64,000 bases of DNA from Maea johnstoni. Lineage: Eukaryota; Annelida; Polychaeta; Spionida; Magelonidae. The notes beneath the pieces were generated by a model. The model saw nothing but the letters and a program-made list of their open reading frames with translations, searched no databases and was not told the origin of the DNA. The translations under genes were made by a program, and so were the position numbers. Shown one piece after another: positions 13,801 to 22,139 of this stretch; position 1 is the first letter of the stretch; the number at the start of each line of letters is the position of its first letter. Location of the stretch: contig OZ012685.1 of assembly GCA_963942565.1 (NCBI GenBank), forward strand, positions 56,832,775 through 56,896,774, written 5' to 3'.

Positions 13801-14259
13801 TTTTACATATGGGAAAGGGACTTGGGCAGGGGGTGCGTATTATCTATGGGGTGCGTGTTGTATGCGGGGTAATACGGTATATATAAGAAAAGTACAACCA
13901 CTTTGATTAGCAGGCTCACCCTTTTAAGCCATTGTAATGTTAAATGTAGGGTATTCCCCTCTTCCATGTCATTTCTGATCCCTGGCCTTAGGTTGGATAC
14001 CTTCCCCATCCCCCTAAACCCATTTTACTTAGGTAACCCCCCATCCATACAGCACTTTCTTCCTCATCCCCTATAGCTATACTACTATGAACTACTAATT
14101 CTAAGACCATTGAGGGCATTGACAGCATGTAGCGGACGATAATTGGGAACATGTAGGGTTCCTGAAGTGTCATACCAAGGTAAGCCCAGCAAAGCGTTCA
14201 TTATCGCTTTTGGCTGATTGAAGAACAGTCAAGCATTTTTCCAAAGCGTCGGAAGACAT
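274..14259 (-). CDS. NCDN: Neurochondrin, 16 coding exons, 3' end cut off by the window
   Basis: Neurochondrin is a cytoplasmic and dendritic HEAT/ARM-like repeat protein linked in vertebrates to neurite outgrowth and receptor signalling. Coding exons in order: 14176-14259, 12420-12519, 11618-11703, 11010-11074, 10092-10237, 8383-8510, 7933-8071, 6792-6961, 5975-6163, 5358-5473, 4597-4918, 3966-4089, 3586-3666, 2707-2859, 1172-1273, 274-388. All junctions keep phase and give 706 codons plus two bases; the human protein has 729, so only about 15 codons are missing at the left edge. Matches to the human protein run end to end: DAETRRKIFEAVGF, QMLNKIPIF, SMVDDAYQ, KFLLILIHLSCIEVRM, GLWMAEET and LLPGLCHLTVED. 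The start is the first ATG, reading MSSDALEKC. It lacks the Met-Ser-Cys-Cys start of mammals, whose cysteines are reported to be palmitoylated. Introns carry many MITEs. Identity is very secure; exon borders come from splice consensus plus phase. Confidence 0.95.
351..577. repeat. Threefold tandem repeat across the acceptor of NCDN exon 16
   Basis: Units of 78-79 nt start near 351, 430 and 508. The first holds the real 5' end of exon 16 (up to 388) and its acceptor; the next two repeat about 38 nt of exon-like sequence and the acceptor AG inside the intron. Only the innermost copy continues into the full exon. Confidence 0.85.
1387..1630 (+). mobile_element. TTAA-flanked MITE, family C
   Basis: Perfect 12-nt terminal inverted repeats TTAACTCTTTAA / TTAAAGAGTTAA enclose 244 nt with a CpG-rich interior quite unlike the flanks. 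A non-autonomous piggyBac-type element is the likely explanation. It lies in an NCDN intron. Confidence 0.7.
1670..2445 (+). repeat. Composite repeat: GTGAACAC block plus 240-nt end block (copy 1)
   Basis: A region with recurring 'CTCTGAGATGTGAACAC'-like phrases (1670-1980) is followed by a 240-nt block (about 2200-2445) ending CACTATAGCGCATATAGTAA and TTAGTCTCTCGCTAC. The same two parts, in the same order, occur at 22140-22860. The shared order suggests one longer element. Its class is not clear. Confidence 0.65.
2465..2694 (-). mobile_element. TTAA-flanked MITE, family B
   Basis: TTAACCCATTAACACTCAGAG and its mirror CTCTGAGTGTAAATGGTTTAA bound 230 nt. The interior matches, in reverse, the element at 63398-63618. 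The right end stops 10-11 nt from the donor GT of NCDN exon 14 (2705-2706). Confidence 0.75.
2890..3555 (+). mobile_element. Decayed hAT-like family D fragments
   Basis: 2900-3110 matches the middle and right part of family D (see 7555-7870), and 3520-3555 ends CTACTGGCTAAGAC like its right terminus. No target-site duplication is visible; the copy is broken up. Confidence 0.5.
3794..3838. repeat. (GT)n microsatellite
   Basis: About 22 GT units in an NCDN intron. Confidence 0.95.
4143..4290 (+). mobile_element. tRNA-derived SINE (copy 1)
   Basis: The head GCCCTGATGGCCGTGTGG resembles an A box of a Leu/Ser-type tRNA, and GGGTTTGAATCCCGGCC is a B box. The body that follows (GTGAGAAAGTTGCCAGTGA and on) is shared with copies at 4296 and 33720. 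RNA polymerase III promoter parts are intact; the copy lacks the 3' tail. Confidence 0.7.
4296..4522 (+). mobile_element. tRNA-derived SINE (copy 2, with tail)
   Basis: Same family as 4143-4290, with A box (GATGGCTGAGTGGTCAAAGG), B box (AGGTTTGAATCCCGCC), body, and the family tail 'TGACGATAATCAAAATTCTG'. The same tail occurs alone at 57855-57900. The two heads in tandem suggest one SINE inserted beside another. Confidence 0.75.
4905..5100. repeat. Tandem duplication across the acceptor of NCDN exon 11
   Basis: The exon 11 border (4918) and about 70 nt of intron, including a shared CAAAACTAAAATACTACGTA block at 4956 and again near 5071, occur a second time at about 4995-5100. The second copy keeps a TTTTTCAG acceptor on the minus strand. 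Confidence 0.8.
5471..5580. repeat. 33-nt tandem repeat carrying the acceptor of NCDN exon 10
   Basis: A unit of about 33 nt (CTAAACAATAGAGAAAAACA followed by a TTAGCTGC-like end) follows the exon 10 border, with two near-identical copies and two diverged ones. Each good copy reads as a pyrimidine tract and TTTAG acceptor on the minus strand. Confidence 0.85.
6705..6774 (-). mobile_element. hAT-like MITE, family E (70-nt derivative)
   Basis: TAGTGATGTCATTGAAATG ... TATCGATGACATCCCTA, flanked by ATAGGAAC and ATAGAAAC, an 8-nt target-site duplication with one change. It is a deleted form of the element at 53588-54030. It stops 8 nt before the donor context of NCDN exon 8. Confidence 0.75.
7555..7870 (+). 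mobile_element. hAT-like MITE, family D (intact ends)
   Basis: The ends CAGGGTCTTAGCCAG and CTGGCTAAGACCATG are flanked by a perfect 8-nt direct repeat GTGCAAAG (7547-7554 and 7871-7878). Eight-base duplications and CAGGG ends are hallmarks of hAT transposons. The 316 nt carry no coding capacity. It is the reference copy for the many decayed copies in the window. Confidence 0.85.
9056..9234 (+). mobile_element. TTAA-flanked MITE, family A
   Basis: It shares CTGCTGGTAGCTAATTTG, AATGATGCAAAAACCTGAAA and the end CAGCATTGGAAGGGTTAA with the other family A copies. The left TTAA has decayed. Confidence 0.75.
9370..10009 (-). mobile_element. hAT-like family D copy with a nested insertion
   Basis: CATGGTCTTAGCAAGCAGGG ... 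CTAAGACCCTG is flanked by a perfect 8-nt duplication GATTCAGC (9362-9369, 10010-10017). It is family D in reverse, split by a second element at 9526-9870, so the inner one is younger. Confidence 0.85.
9526..9870. mobile_element. Harbinger-like MITE nested in the family D element
   Basis: It begins GGCAAAAG and ends TTTTTTGGGGCC between two TAA triplets, with inner mirror repeats ATGTTTGTGGTTA / TAACCACAAACAT. TAA duplication and GGCC ends fit PIF/Harbinger. Relatives occur at 41284-41556 and, as a fragment, at 26549-26589. Confidence 0.65.
10332..10852. repeat. (AAT)n-rich microsatellite tract
   Basis: About 500 nt of AAT/ATT-type triplets with AAC, ACT and GAT variants, in two blocks separated by a duplicated 'TTAACATCCACTTCC' phrase (10736 and 10871). 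It lies in an NCDN intron and codes nothing. Confidence 0.95.
11325..11609 (+). mobile_element. hAT-like MITE, family H, inserted on an NCDN splice donor
   Basis: It ends GGTGCCAATCCCTA and is flanked by TCCCTCAC on both sides (11317-11324, 11610-11617). The right copy of this 8-nt duplication is the donor of NCDN exon 3 (GTGAGGGA on the minus strand). Family relatives lie at 11753-12078, 60864-61133 and 12798. Confidence 0.7.
11753..12078 (+). mobile_element. hAT-like MITE, family H (second copy)
   Basis: It shares the right end GGTGCCAATCCCTA and the inner 'CTAAATTTAA..AAGT' region with 11325-11609. The flanks ATACAGAA / ATACTGAA are an 8-nt duplication with one change. The two copies bracket NCDN exon 3 (86 nt). 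Confidence 0.65.
12798..13120 (-). mobile_element. hAT-like family H fragment, right part unclear
   Basis: TAGGGATTAACACCTTTAAA is the reversed right end of family H. The match fades after about 12900; no duplication could be paired. Confidence 0.45.
13398..13877. mobile_element. TA-flanked MITE with long inverted ends
   Basis: CCGTATTACCCCGCATACAA continues to a nearly perfect 28-nt inverted repeat at the right end (13850-13877), with TA on both sides. A 480-nt non-autonomous element of the Tc1/mariner type of target fits, though TIRs of this kind also occur in other classes. It lies in NCDN intron 1. Confidence 0.8.
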
Positions 14260-14450
14260 TATCAAAGATCGTAAGTATTTCGCCTAATGTGTAGAATTCC
14301 AGGGTGACATTTGTTTGACAGGAGATTGTGTCGTCCGCACGACACAGGAGGTAAAGTTGGCACCGGTGAGCCCGGCGAAATCTGCTATAACGGGTTGCTG
14401 GCGGTCCGTCCGTATATTCCCGCGTATTCGGTCAACACTGGTCAAGGGGA
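14260..14450 (-). promoter_or_regulatory. Likely 5' leader and promoter region of NCDN
   Basis: The stretch just upstream of the NCDN ATG is richer in CpG than its surroundings (for example 14330-14440). It contains no transposon that I recognise and no further open exon. It probably holds the leader and start region. No TATA box is visible. Confidence 0.3.
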
Positions 14451-15192
14451 TGATAAAAAATATAAATAAAAAAATTAAAAACAACTCTGAAAATTGGAAA
14501 AGGAAATGACCTGTCTCTGAATATTTAGAAGAAAAAAAATTGTCCATGGAAAGTGATAAAAAGATTATCTGCCTTATTTCCAAGTGTCTGGAAATGGCTG
14601 AAAGTGAAAACGCATTTCAGATCCCCCTTTAGCGCTCGCATACCAAGCGTCCCAGTAACATTCAGCTTGGTTAAAACGTTCCTGACTAAGTCCCTAATTG
14701 AGGTAGTAGGTTTTTGGCTGACTTTTGTTAAGGTTTTAGACATTAGATCACCCCTGAAAATCGCCCCTGCTAAGCAAATGTTATGACAAAATATAAAAAA
14801 TACATGATATCATTCGTTGAAAAATACCCCCGGCATGTGGAGTACCAAAATGAACCTTAAATGGGGGATATTCTTCTGACAGCAAAAAGGAAAATATTTA
14901 CCATTTTTGGAGGTCTTAGAAGATTGGCAGGCCAGTTCCCTTCTTGAAATGAATGTGATCATCTCCCACGCGTATGTGTGTGAAAGTCCAATTTGAATGA
15001 CAGGAGGTAAGTTTATTGAAAATTTGATGAATAATGCAACAGCTAATATGAATTTTCTTAACATAAGGAAAATTATTTCCGTTTTAATATTCAATCTCTC
15101 TAGCAGATTGACAATCCCCCACGAGGCAAGACCACAGACGAGTGTTAAGTTAGCTAATGGGCTAATCATTTTGACTTATTTTCCTTCTAACC

Positions 15193-16516
15193 TACGACGG
15201 TGCATACGTGACACCTAAATAAACTTAAACGAACGTTTATTTTTAGCACTTTTTTCAGAAAAATGCTAAAAAAATAAGTAAACAAAGGTTTATTATTATA
15301 ATATATGAAAGTGCTAAAATAAATTGAGGAACGTTTATTTTTAGCAAACCATTCATAAAATTGCTGAAAATATGCCTTCACGAACGTTTATTTGTAGCAT
15401 TGTAGTGAGAAAAATGTTAGAAAAATAAATAAACGAACATTTATTTTGAAGAAAAACTTTCAAAAATTGTGGTAAATAAATGCAGACGAGCATTTAGATA
15501 CAGTGTCACATTTGCACCGTCATGGTGCATACGTGACATCTAAACAAATCTAAACGAACATTTATTTTCAGCACTATATTGAGAAAAATGTTAGAAAAAT
15601 AAATAAACGAACATTTATTTTCAGCACTATATTGAGAAAAATGTTAGAAAAATAAATAAACGAACATTTATTTTGAGCAAAATCTTGGTGGAGATGCTGC
15701 GTTTTAAAACGGAAAATGTCATAGTATCAATCATTTATGGGGGCGTGTCCAAGAAGGGCGGGCCTAATTTCACGTAGGAAGGTACGTCGCTCGAACCTGG
15801 TCGCTCTCTCCTATTGCACATCTTCTGGGGTAGGGCAGGTAGTTCGGGAACAGTTTGATGTCGAGCAATATCATCTAGTACTGTTACTCTGTCTCACTTT
15901 CACCTTCAATGGGCTGAAGCAGAGGTGAAACGGCTGAAACGTCCATGCTTACACTCTTAACACAATGGTGCCGTGTCCCAGTTCCTTTTAATTGACGGGG
16001 AGTGTCCGCTTAATGGACACGCCTCTCTAATGATTGACATTTTGACAGTTTATATTTTCAGCATCTCCACCTATACAATGCTAAAAATAAACGTTCATGA
16101 AGGTTTATTTTGAGCACTTTTCTGAAATATTGCTACAAATCAACGTTCCAGAAGGTTTATTTTCAGCAATTTTATCAATGTTTTGCTAAAATTAAATGTT
16201 CGTGAAAGTTTATTTCTAGCAATTTTCTGAAATTTTGCTACAAATAAACGTTCGTGAAGGTTAATTTTCAGCAACTTTATCAATGTTTTGCTAAAAATAA
16301 ATGTTCGTTTATGTTTAATTAGATGTCACGTATGCACCATGATGGTGCAAATGTGACACTTTATTTAATTGCTCGTCTGGATTTATTTACATTTTTTCAC
16401 AGTTTTTGCTAAACATAAATGTTCGTTTATTTATTTTTCTAACATTTTTTTCAATCTAGTGCTGAAAATAAATGTTCGTTTAAGATTTATTTAGGTGTCA
16501 CGTATGCATCATCGTA
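15193..16516. mobile_element. Foldback element with long multi-arm inverted repeats
   Basis: The ends TACGACGGTGCATACGTGAC and GTCACGTATGCATCATCGTA are flanked by CTAACC on both sides. Each arm holds many copies of a roughly 25-60 nt module around AAACGAACGTTTATTTT and GCAC. Inner mirror pairs include GCATACGTGACA/TGTCACGTATGC-type ends at 15530 and 16327, and GGAGATGCTG/CAGCATCTCC at 15691 and 16061. The single-copy centre is about 15700-16060. No protein is encoded. Confidence 0.85.
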
Positions 16517-16669
16517 CTAACCAGCTTTTATTTGGCAATTAAGCCTATACTAATTGTATACTAGACCTAGTGAAACGCGTTATTTCTCCAAAATGTACGT
16601 ATACACATATAAAACCAATCGGCTACCAGCGTAGGCCATGCAAGACTGCTTGAAGCAACTAGCAGGCTT

Positions 16670-16672
<3 letters not shown>

Positions 16673-16723
<51 letters not shown>
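16673..16723. repeat. (GA)n microsatellite
   Basis: About 25 GA units, followed at 16735-16990 by irregular copies of 'ATGAATATTGAAAAATGA'. Confidence 0.95.
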
Positions 16724-16729
<6 letters not shown>

Positions 16730-17084
16730 ATACTGTATTTATGAATATTGAAAAATGAATTTATGAAAATTAAACAACGATGTATGAATATTGGAAATGA
16801 TTTACGGATATTGAAAAATGAACTATGAATATTAAAAATATCATTTATAAATATTGGAAATGATTTATGGACTTCCAAAGTTCCCAACTATTTTTTCAAT
16901 ATTCATGATTATTCTTCAATATTGAAAAATGATTATAAATAGCGAAACATGAATTACGAATATTGGAAAAAGAATTATTAACATTGGAATGTATTTTATA
17001 ATAAAAACAAAATTAAATGTCAGCCATGCAATTCCGTCATATGCGTTTTTATTTCATTCAATTGGCAAAAGAAACTACTTGATG

Positions 17085-17420
17085 AAGAAAATATTAGATG
17101 GGTTATTAAACCGACTGTAATGAGAAAAGGAGAGGGGGTGTCTGTTTGTGGTATCACTCATGATTGATTCTAATCATATCATGTCAAAACTATTTTTCGT
17201 TTGGCAATTCTTTTTAATGGTACAAAATATCAGAGTACCCGGATATCCCTACAACCACACACTCAGGGCTAATTAAACGATGTATCAATAGTTTAAAAGC
17301 TTGGCAAACAGATATACCTTTGATAAATAAGATATCAAGCCGGCTGTTATGAAAAGATGGGGACAGCGTCCATTTATAAAAGCCATCATAATTAATTTTA
17401 CTCAAAACAATTTTCGAAGT
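17085..17420. repeat. Diverged tandem pair, origin unknown
   Basis: About 110 nt at 17095-17205 (AACCGACTGTAATGAGAAAA ... CAAAACTATTTTTCG) recurs in diverged form at 17325-17418 (AGCCGGCTGTTATGAAAAGA ... CAAAACAATTTTCG). It looks like an old local duplication. I see no gene. Confidence 0.45.
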
Positions 17421-17854
17421 TGAAGTATGGCATTTGCATTCGTCATAGTTAGATTTATCCTGGTGAACGACATCCTCCGTGAATTTTGTTCATTCATTAT
17501 CATTTACGTACTTGTTCGTAATTGTTTTAGCTAATAATATTCTCGAGGGTAATGGTTGATATAGCTTTTGCATGCTCTGCCGATTAGGGATACTAAGTCA
17601 CAAAGAATTTACCCACCCACCCATTGCACTCATTAGCATGCGCCCCGACCGAGGTATAGCGCTAAGACAGGGGGTGGAAAGCGCGGGGTGGCGGTATGAC
17701 GAGGAGAAGGGTAGTAGAGGGGAGACGTACATGTGGTGAAGCGGTGTGACGGAGACGGGGGGGTTGATGAAGTGGTGTAGCGGTGTGACGGGGGAGGGGT
17801 AGTGGTGGGACTAGGAGATTTAAGGAGAGGAGCTGCTGGACGAGGTGGTAAAAA

Positions 17855-18090
17855 GAGAGGTAGTGGTGGGACTAGGGGGAGGCAGAAGGAGAGGTAGTGG
17901 TGGGACTAGGGGGAGGCAGAAGGAGAGGTAGTGGTGGGACTAGGGGGAGGCAGAAGGAGAGGTAGTGGTGGGACTAGGGGGAGGCAGAAGGAGAGGTAGT
18001 GGTGGGACTAGGGGGAGGCAGAAGGAGAGGTAGTGGTGGGACTAGGGGGAGGCAGAAGGAGAGGTAGTGGTGGGACTAGGAGATTTCAGG
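17855..18090 (+). repeat. 34-nt G-rich minisatellite, about seven units
   Basis: Unit starts at 17855, 17889, 17923, 17957, 17991, 18025 and 18059 (GAGAGGTAGTGGTGGGACTA then GGGGGAGGCAGAAG). Units are nearly identical, so the array is young. It sits in a strongly purine-rich strand from about 17640 to 18190. Confidence 0.95.
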
Positions 18091-18599
18091 AGAGGGTAGC
18101 AGTGGGACGGGAAGATGGAAGGGAGTAGGCATAGAGGTGAGGAAAGAAGAGGAAGAAAAAGTAAGTGGGATAGAGGAGGCAGGAGTAAGGGTATGCTAAA
18201 AATGGGCCACAGCGAAAAAAATACTTCAGGAGCTATTATTAATTTGCCCCTTCTCAAACCACACAATGAGATGGTGCAATGGAACCACTAAGTGCTGCGT
18301 AATCTAAAACGCGTGGAACCCTCACGTGTGGGAAAAGAGGCCCGCAAATTAAAAAGTTGGACCCCTTTTGTATCAATTGCTGGTCATCAATGAGATGCTT
18401 TAGGAAAGGAGGGGTGATGAAGTGTTTGTCAATGTTTAGGATGATAATAATACACTTTAAATGGAAAGCTCTGATGATTTTGTAAGCACACATTTATTGC
18501 CTGTATTATCAAAGCGGCATAAGTAAAGTATATCTGCCCTAATCGCATTTATTAGGTTTTTCTCTCGCTTTTTCGCAAAAATGAAAATGACAGCGAGTA

Positions 18600-20160
18600 A
18601 GACCTAAAGATAGCCATCATGTGATTCGAAAACGGCCGACGTCATGCCTGCGTCGCTAGGGAGCGACGACAAGACAGTCGTGTTGCTCACACTCCCTATT
18701 CCCTGCTAGCGCTCATCCTGCGTCGGGCACAGACGTGACGCTTCTTATGGAAGCCGAGCAGGGAAGCTGAGCTGTGTTAGAAAGTAACGGGAGGAACTAT
18801 GAAGTTTTGCACTAGTAGATGTCGCAGGAGTAACAGAAAATACTATTAAAATGTAATTGAGCTGATTCCAATAGTACTAGTATGCTTTATGGACTGAACT
18901 TTTGCGCAAAATCATACATGGTACATCGTTTGTTCGATCAAATATGTAAACAACAAACTTCAAAAAGGTAACTTATGACTATAAATATGTACAGGAGCTA
19001 TAATGATAGCTTAATGCCGACTCAAAGTGACTTTATACTCCTGTGTCCTAGTTTCTTGTTCTTACATTACTGTTGAAAACTCGGCTGTGTCATTACAACC
19101 GCTAGACAAATGCCGCCTACCACCTGTCTGCGGTGTCGGGTGACAGCCGTGATAATCTGATTACAACCGATAGGCTATGATCCTATGCGGTGCGAAGTAC
19201 ATCTGGTGTTCGCGACTGATAACTGTAAACCAGATAGGGCCCCGTTGAAAGAGGTACTGGGAGGACAGTATAATTACAGAGAAGGGGGAAGGCAAGTGTT
19301 GCGGCAAGGCGCTAAAGGCCGCAGGAGGAATAGAAAGTGGCAGTGTAGTAAGGATCCGTGCGCCCAAAAAGTGAGTGGCGGGCGCACGGATCCAAGCCCA
19401 AAGTACAGGTGGAAGGTGCATGGATAGGGCACTGATGATCACGTGGGGACGTGTGAAAGGGCAGATAGAAGGTAGATGGGTGGGAGTTGCATAAAGTAAT
19501 GCCTTATAGTTAAGTGCTGGACTCATGTCAGGAGTACCACATAAGCCATCAGTGCGGGCTCACGTGGGAACAAGGACCAATCAGGGCTCTCGCATCGATT
19601 ACATTACTGAGACACCTTATCTCCACCACCAGCTGGGGGTGCCCAAAGCACCAATTTCTGGCCTATTAGCGGCTATTAGTTGACATTAGTTGAGGCTTGA
19701 ATGTTCATGTTGACCGGCTGGTTTCGAATCCACTTGTGTTTGGTGATCTAAGGTAAAGTCAAGTGCAGCAAGTGTGCATGCAAGTGTCCTTCATCAACAG
19801 ATATAAATTAATACTTACACCCATTAAACTTCACAGATCTCAATTTTTATATGAAGGCTAGGCATTACTTGCATCCATTAAACTATATATTTTCTCGAAG
19901 AAATTCCTAACTTCACAACTGTGGAAATGTTTATTATAATAAATCAAAGATAAAAGATTGTTTTTAGTCTAAGCCCAACATAAAGTCATCGGCCCTTATA
20001 GCGAACGGCAATTCAGGCAGACGTCTTTTCTGGGATCAACGGTTTTGACCAACAATTCATTTTAGCAAAGTTAAGTAAAAAAAATACTAGAAATAAAGCC
20101 ACCTTTATTTTGAGTATGAAATATTTCTAAGTACCACACGAAGCACTGGGCAGGTGGAAA
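18600..20160. other. Intergenic DNA, no gene recognised
   Basis: This holds a CpG-richer patch at 18630-18740, a perfect hairpin at 19352-19393 and otherwise unremarkable sequence. Open frames in it lack splice context and family resemblance. Confidence 0.5.
19352..19393. repeat. Perfect 14-bp GC-rich hairpin
   Basis: GGATCCGTGCGCCC and its exact complement GGGCGCACGGATCC are separated by a 14-nt loop. Confidence 0.9.
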
Positions 20161-20164
20161 AAAA

Positions 20165-20245
20165 ATGCGATCGAGAGATGGAATCGAACCCGCGACCCTA
20201 GGATCGGGAGTCCGGGAGTCGACTGTGCTATCAACCAAGCTATTC
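20165..20245 (-). tRNA. tRNA-like relic (Gly-CCC-like) or SINE head
   Basis: On the minus strand: an A-box-like TAGCTTGGTTGATAGCAC, an anticodon-loop-like CTCCCGA and a B box GGGTTCGATTCC. The anticodon stem is imperfect and the arm carries a small duplication (GACTCCCG twice), so this is unlikely to be a working tRNA. It may be a tRNA pseudogene or the head of a SINE family different from the one at 4143. Confidence 0.4.
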
Positions 20246-20888
20246 CTTCTATTGTATGGGACGGAGTGAAAAGAGAATCATATTAATGAAATCCCGTAAC
20301 TTTATTTGGGATCGTTCCTAGTATTTCGAGTCATTCTTGTCATTTACGTGACTGACAACCGTAGTAGATCTTTGTTAGGTACATGTACCACTAAGCCACT
20401 TTTATAAATGACCCCACACATTTACATACGGCCCGAAACTGATTATGACCTACCTTCGTCACCTTTGGTAAATAACCAAATCAAATATGGCGCCTGTAGT
20501 CTAACTACTGCCAGACGGCTCGCCATCACCCGAATGTCGTTAGAACCCAATAAGGAGCGCCAAAATAGCTGAAAAATTGTATTTGATCTTTTAATCTAAT
20601 GCCTTTTCAAATAGATAAAAAATAATGATTATATCAATACGCCTTTACATGTCGTTAACTTTATGGCATCGCCAGTTTCGCAATCCAATTTTCCTAGTGT
20701 TATGAACTTGCTATTCTGAGGTTCAATTAGTTACATCTGCTGCCGTTTCACTTTTTGGGGGCGCTACGCGCTGCATGAACATTTGCGTCGAGTGTATCAC
20801 TACAAACACATTATCTGTTAATAACTGCCCTCTTATAGATCTCAGAAATATGTTTAGACGAGATAGACCACAGTGTAAAAGGGTGGAC

Positions 20889-20946
<58 letters not shown>

Positions 20947-21015
20947 ATACCCATAGCTAGGGTTGTAACTAGTCCATGGAAGGATGAGTGCCACCCCCCC
21001 CCCCCCCCCCCCCCC
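20889..21015. repeat. (GA)n microsatellite and poly-C run
   Basis: About 27 GA units at 20890-20943, and about 22 C in a row at 20994-21015. Confidence 0.95.
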
Positions 21016-21367
21016 ACCCTATCCATTTTCCTCTGTGAAACAGTCACTAAGAACTAGTAATCAGTGACCGCCATCACATCGTGCTCGATATCCAATATAC
21101 TCACAATTCCCTGGAAGAAAGAAAACATAAAAACGCGAACGGATGACAGTCTACCACAGATTCGGACCCCTAAATAGACACTTAGGACTGAAGTTCACGA
21201 ATGCTGGAGAAATCGTTATGCCATTCATATGCTCGTCGTCTGGGATTTTAAATGCCGACAAAAAACCATGGCACTGATCCCACTTTGTCCATATCTCATA
21301 TGAATACCTGAATCTGACATATATGTATGTAGGTGTTGGGAGCTTAACTGCGGCGTTCTATGGATGT

Positions 21368-21375
21368 TATATAAG
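21368..21375 (+). promoter_or_regulatory. TATA box (TATATAAG)
   Basis: TATATAAG lies about 30 nt before a likely transcription start near 21400 and about 70 nt before the ATG of the signal-peptide exon. Spacing and sequence fit a core promoter on the plus strand. Confidence 0.45.
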
Positions 21376-21441
21376 CGCAGGTAAAGACACGGAGGTCAAG
21401 CTTAGCAGTGTTTTTGCAGGGAAAAGATTGCACCATACGAC

Positions 21442-21596
21442 ATGCAAGGACTACTTATAGTTTTATGCGCCTCTGTGGTGTTGGGCCCAGCTGTGACTGA
21501 AGGTAAGTGCTTTGTTATCACATTATTATTAGTGTTATTATTGACATCATTATAATTATTAGCTTTATGATTATTATTACTATTATAATTATTACA

Positions 21597-21664
<68 letters not shown>

Positions 21665-22036
21665 TATTATTATTATTATTATTTAATTTCAAAGTGCACA
21701 CGTGTGCAACAGGATTTTTATTTTCCATAGGCCATGAAATACATAATGATGTACATAAATGATATTGCTATGCAATCAATCAATCAATATACATAAGTAG
21801 TGCTGTGTTATAGTTATGGATTCGTAAATATTTTAACATATTATAAGACAAGGATAAAGGATATCATTATTATTGTCCCTTATCATTGTTGTTGTTGCTC
21901 GTCATCATTACCAGCAGCTTCGTTATGTGAGAAAGAAGCCGAAGTCAACTCGATCATTATTTCTTTGAGGGGGAGGGGGGTGTCGTTAGTTCTTTTGTTT
22001 TCCCCGAGCACTTGCGGTTTCTCCCCCGACGAATAA
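21442..22036 (+). CDS. Possible small secreted peptide gene (signal-peptide exon plus tentative second exon)
   Basis: An ATG at 21442 opens a 20-residue hydrophobic leader, MQGLLIVLCASVVLGPAVTE, that looks like a complete signal peptide and runs straight into a good donor (GTAAGT at 21503). A TATA box lies 66-74 nt upstream. One acceptor in matching phase (CAG ending at 21914) would add about 40 residues with two cysteines before a TAA at 22034-22036. The first exon is persuasive by structure; the second is only a candidate, because a trinucleotide repeat and low-complexity DNA fill the gap. I recognise no family. Alternatives are an orphan first exon whose partners were lost, or chance. Confidence 0.3.
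21590..21692. repeat. (ATT)n microsatellite
   Basis: About 30 ATT units immediately after the signal-peptide exon. Confidence 0.95.
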
Positions 22037-22139
22037 CGAATAACTAGTGGCTATTTACCAGAATGACAGAAAAAAGCAACAGAAGAAGACGATTTCCTAT
22101 CTCTCAGCTTCTCATTAACTTTAAACGAAGTCCTATAGC

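Noticed and set aside
15220-16500. Regularly repeated short modules suggestive of a CRISPR-like array
   Set aside because: The modules occur in inverted orientation as arms of a foldback element, spacing is irregular and the DNA is animal nuclear.
19161-19526. 121-codon open frame on the minus strand
   Set aside because: Pro/His-rich translation of GC-rich intergenic DNA that overlaps the perfect hairpin; no domain or splice signals.
20165-20245. Functional tRNA gene
   Set aside because: B box is good but the anticodon stem is mismatched and partly duplicated; kept only as a tRNA-like relic.
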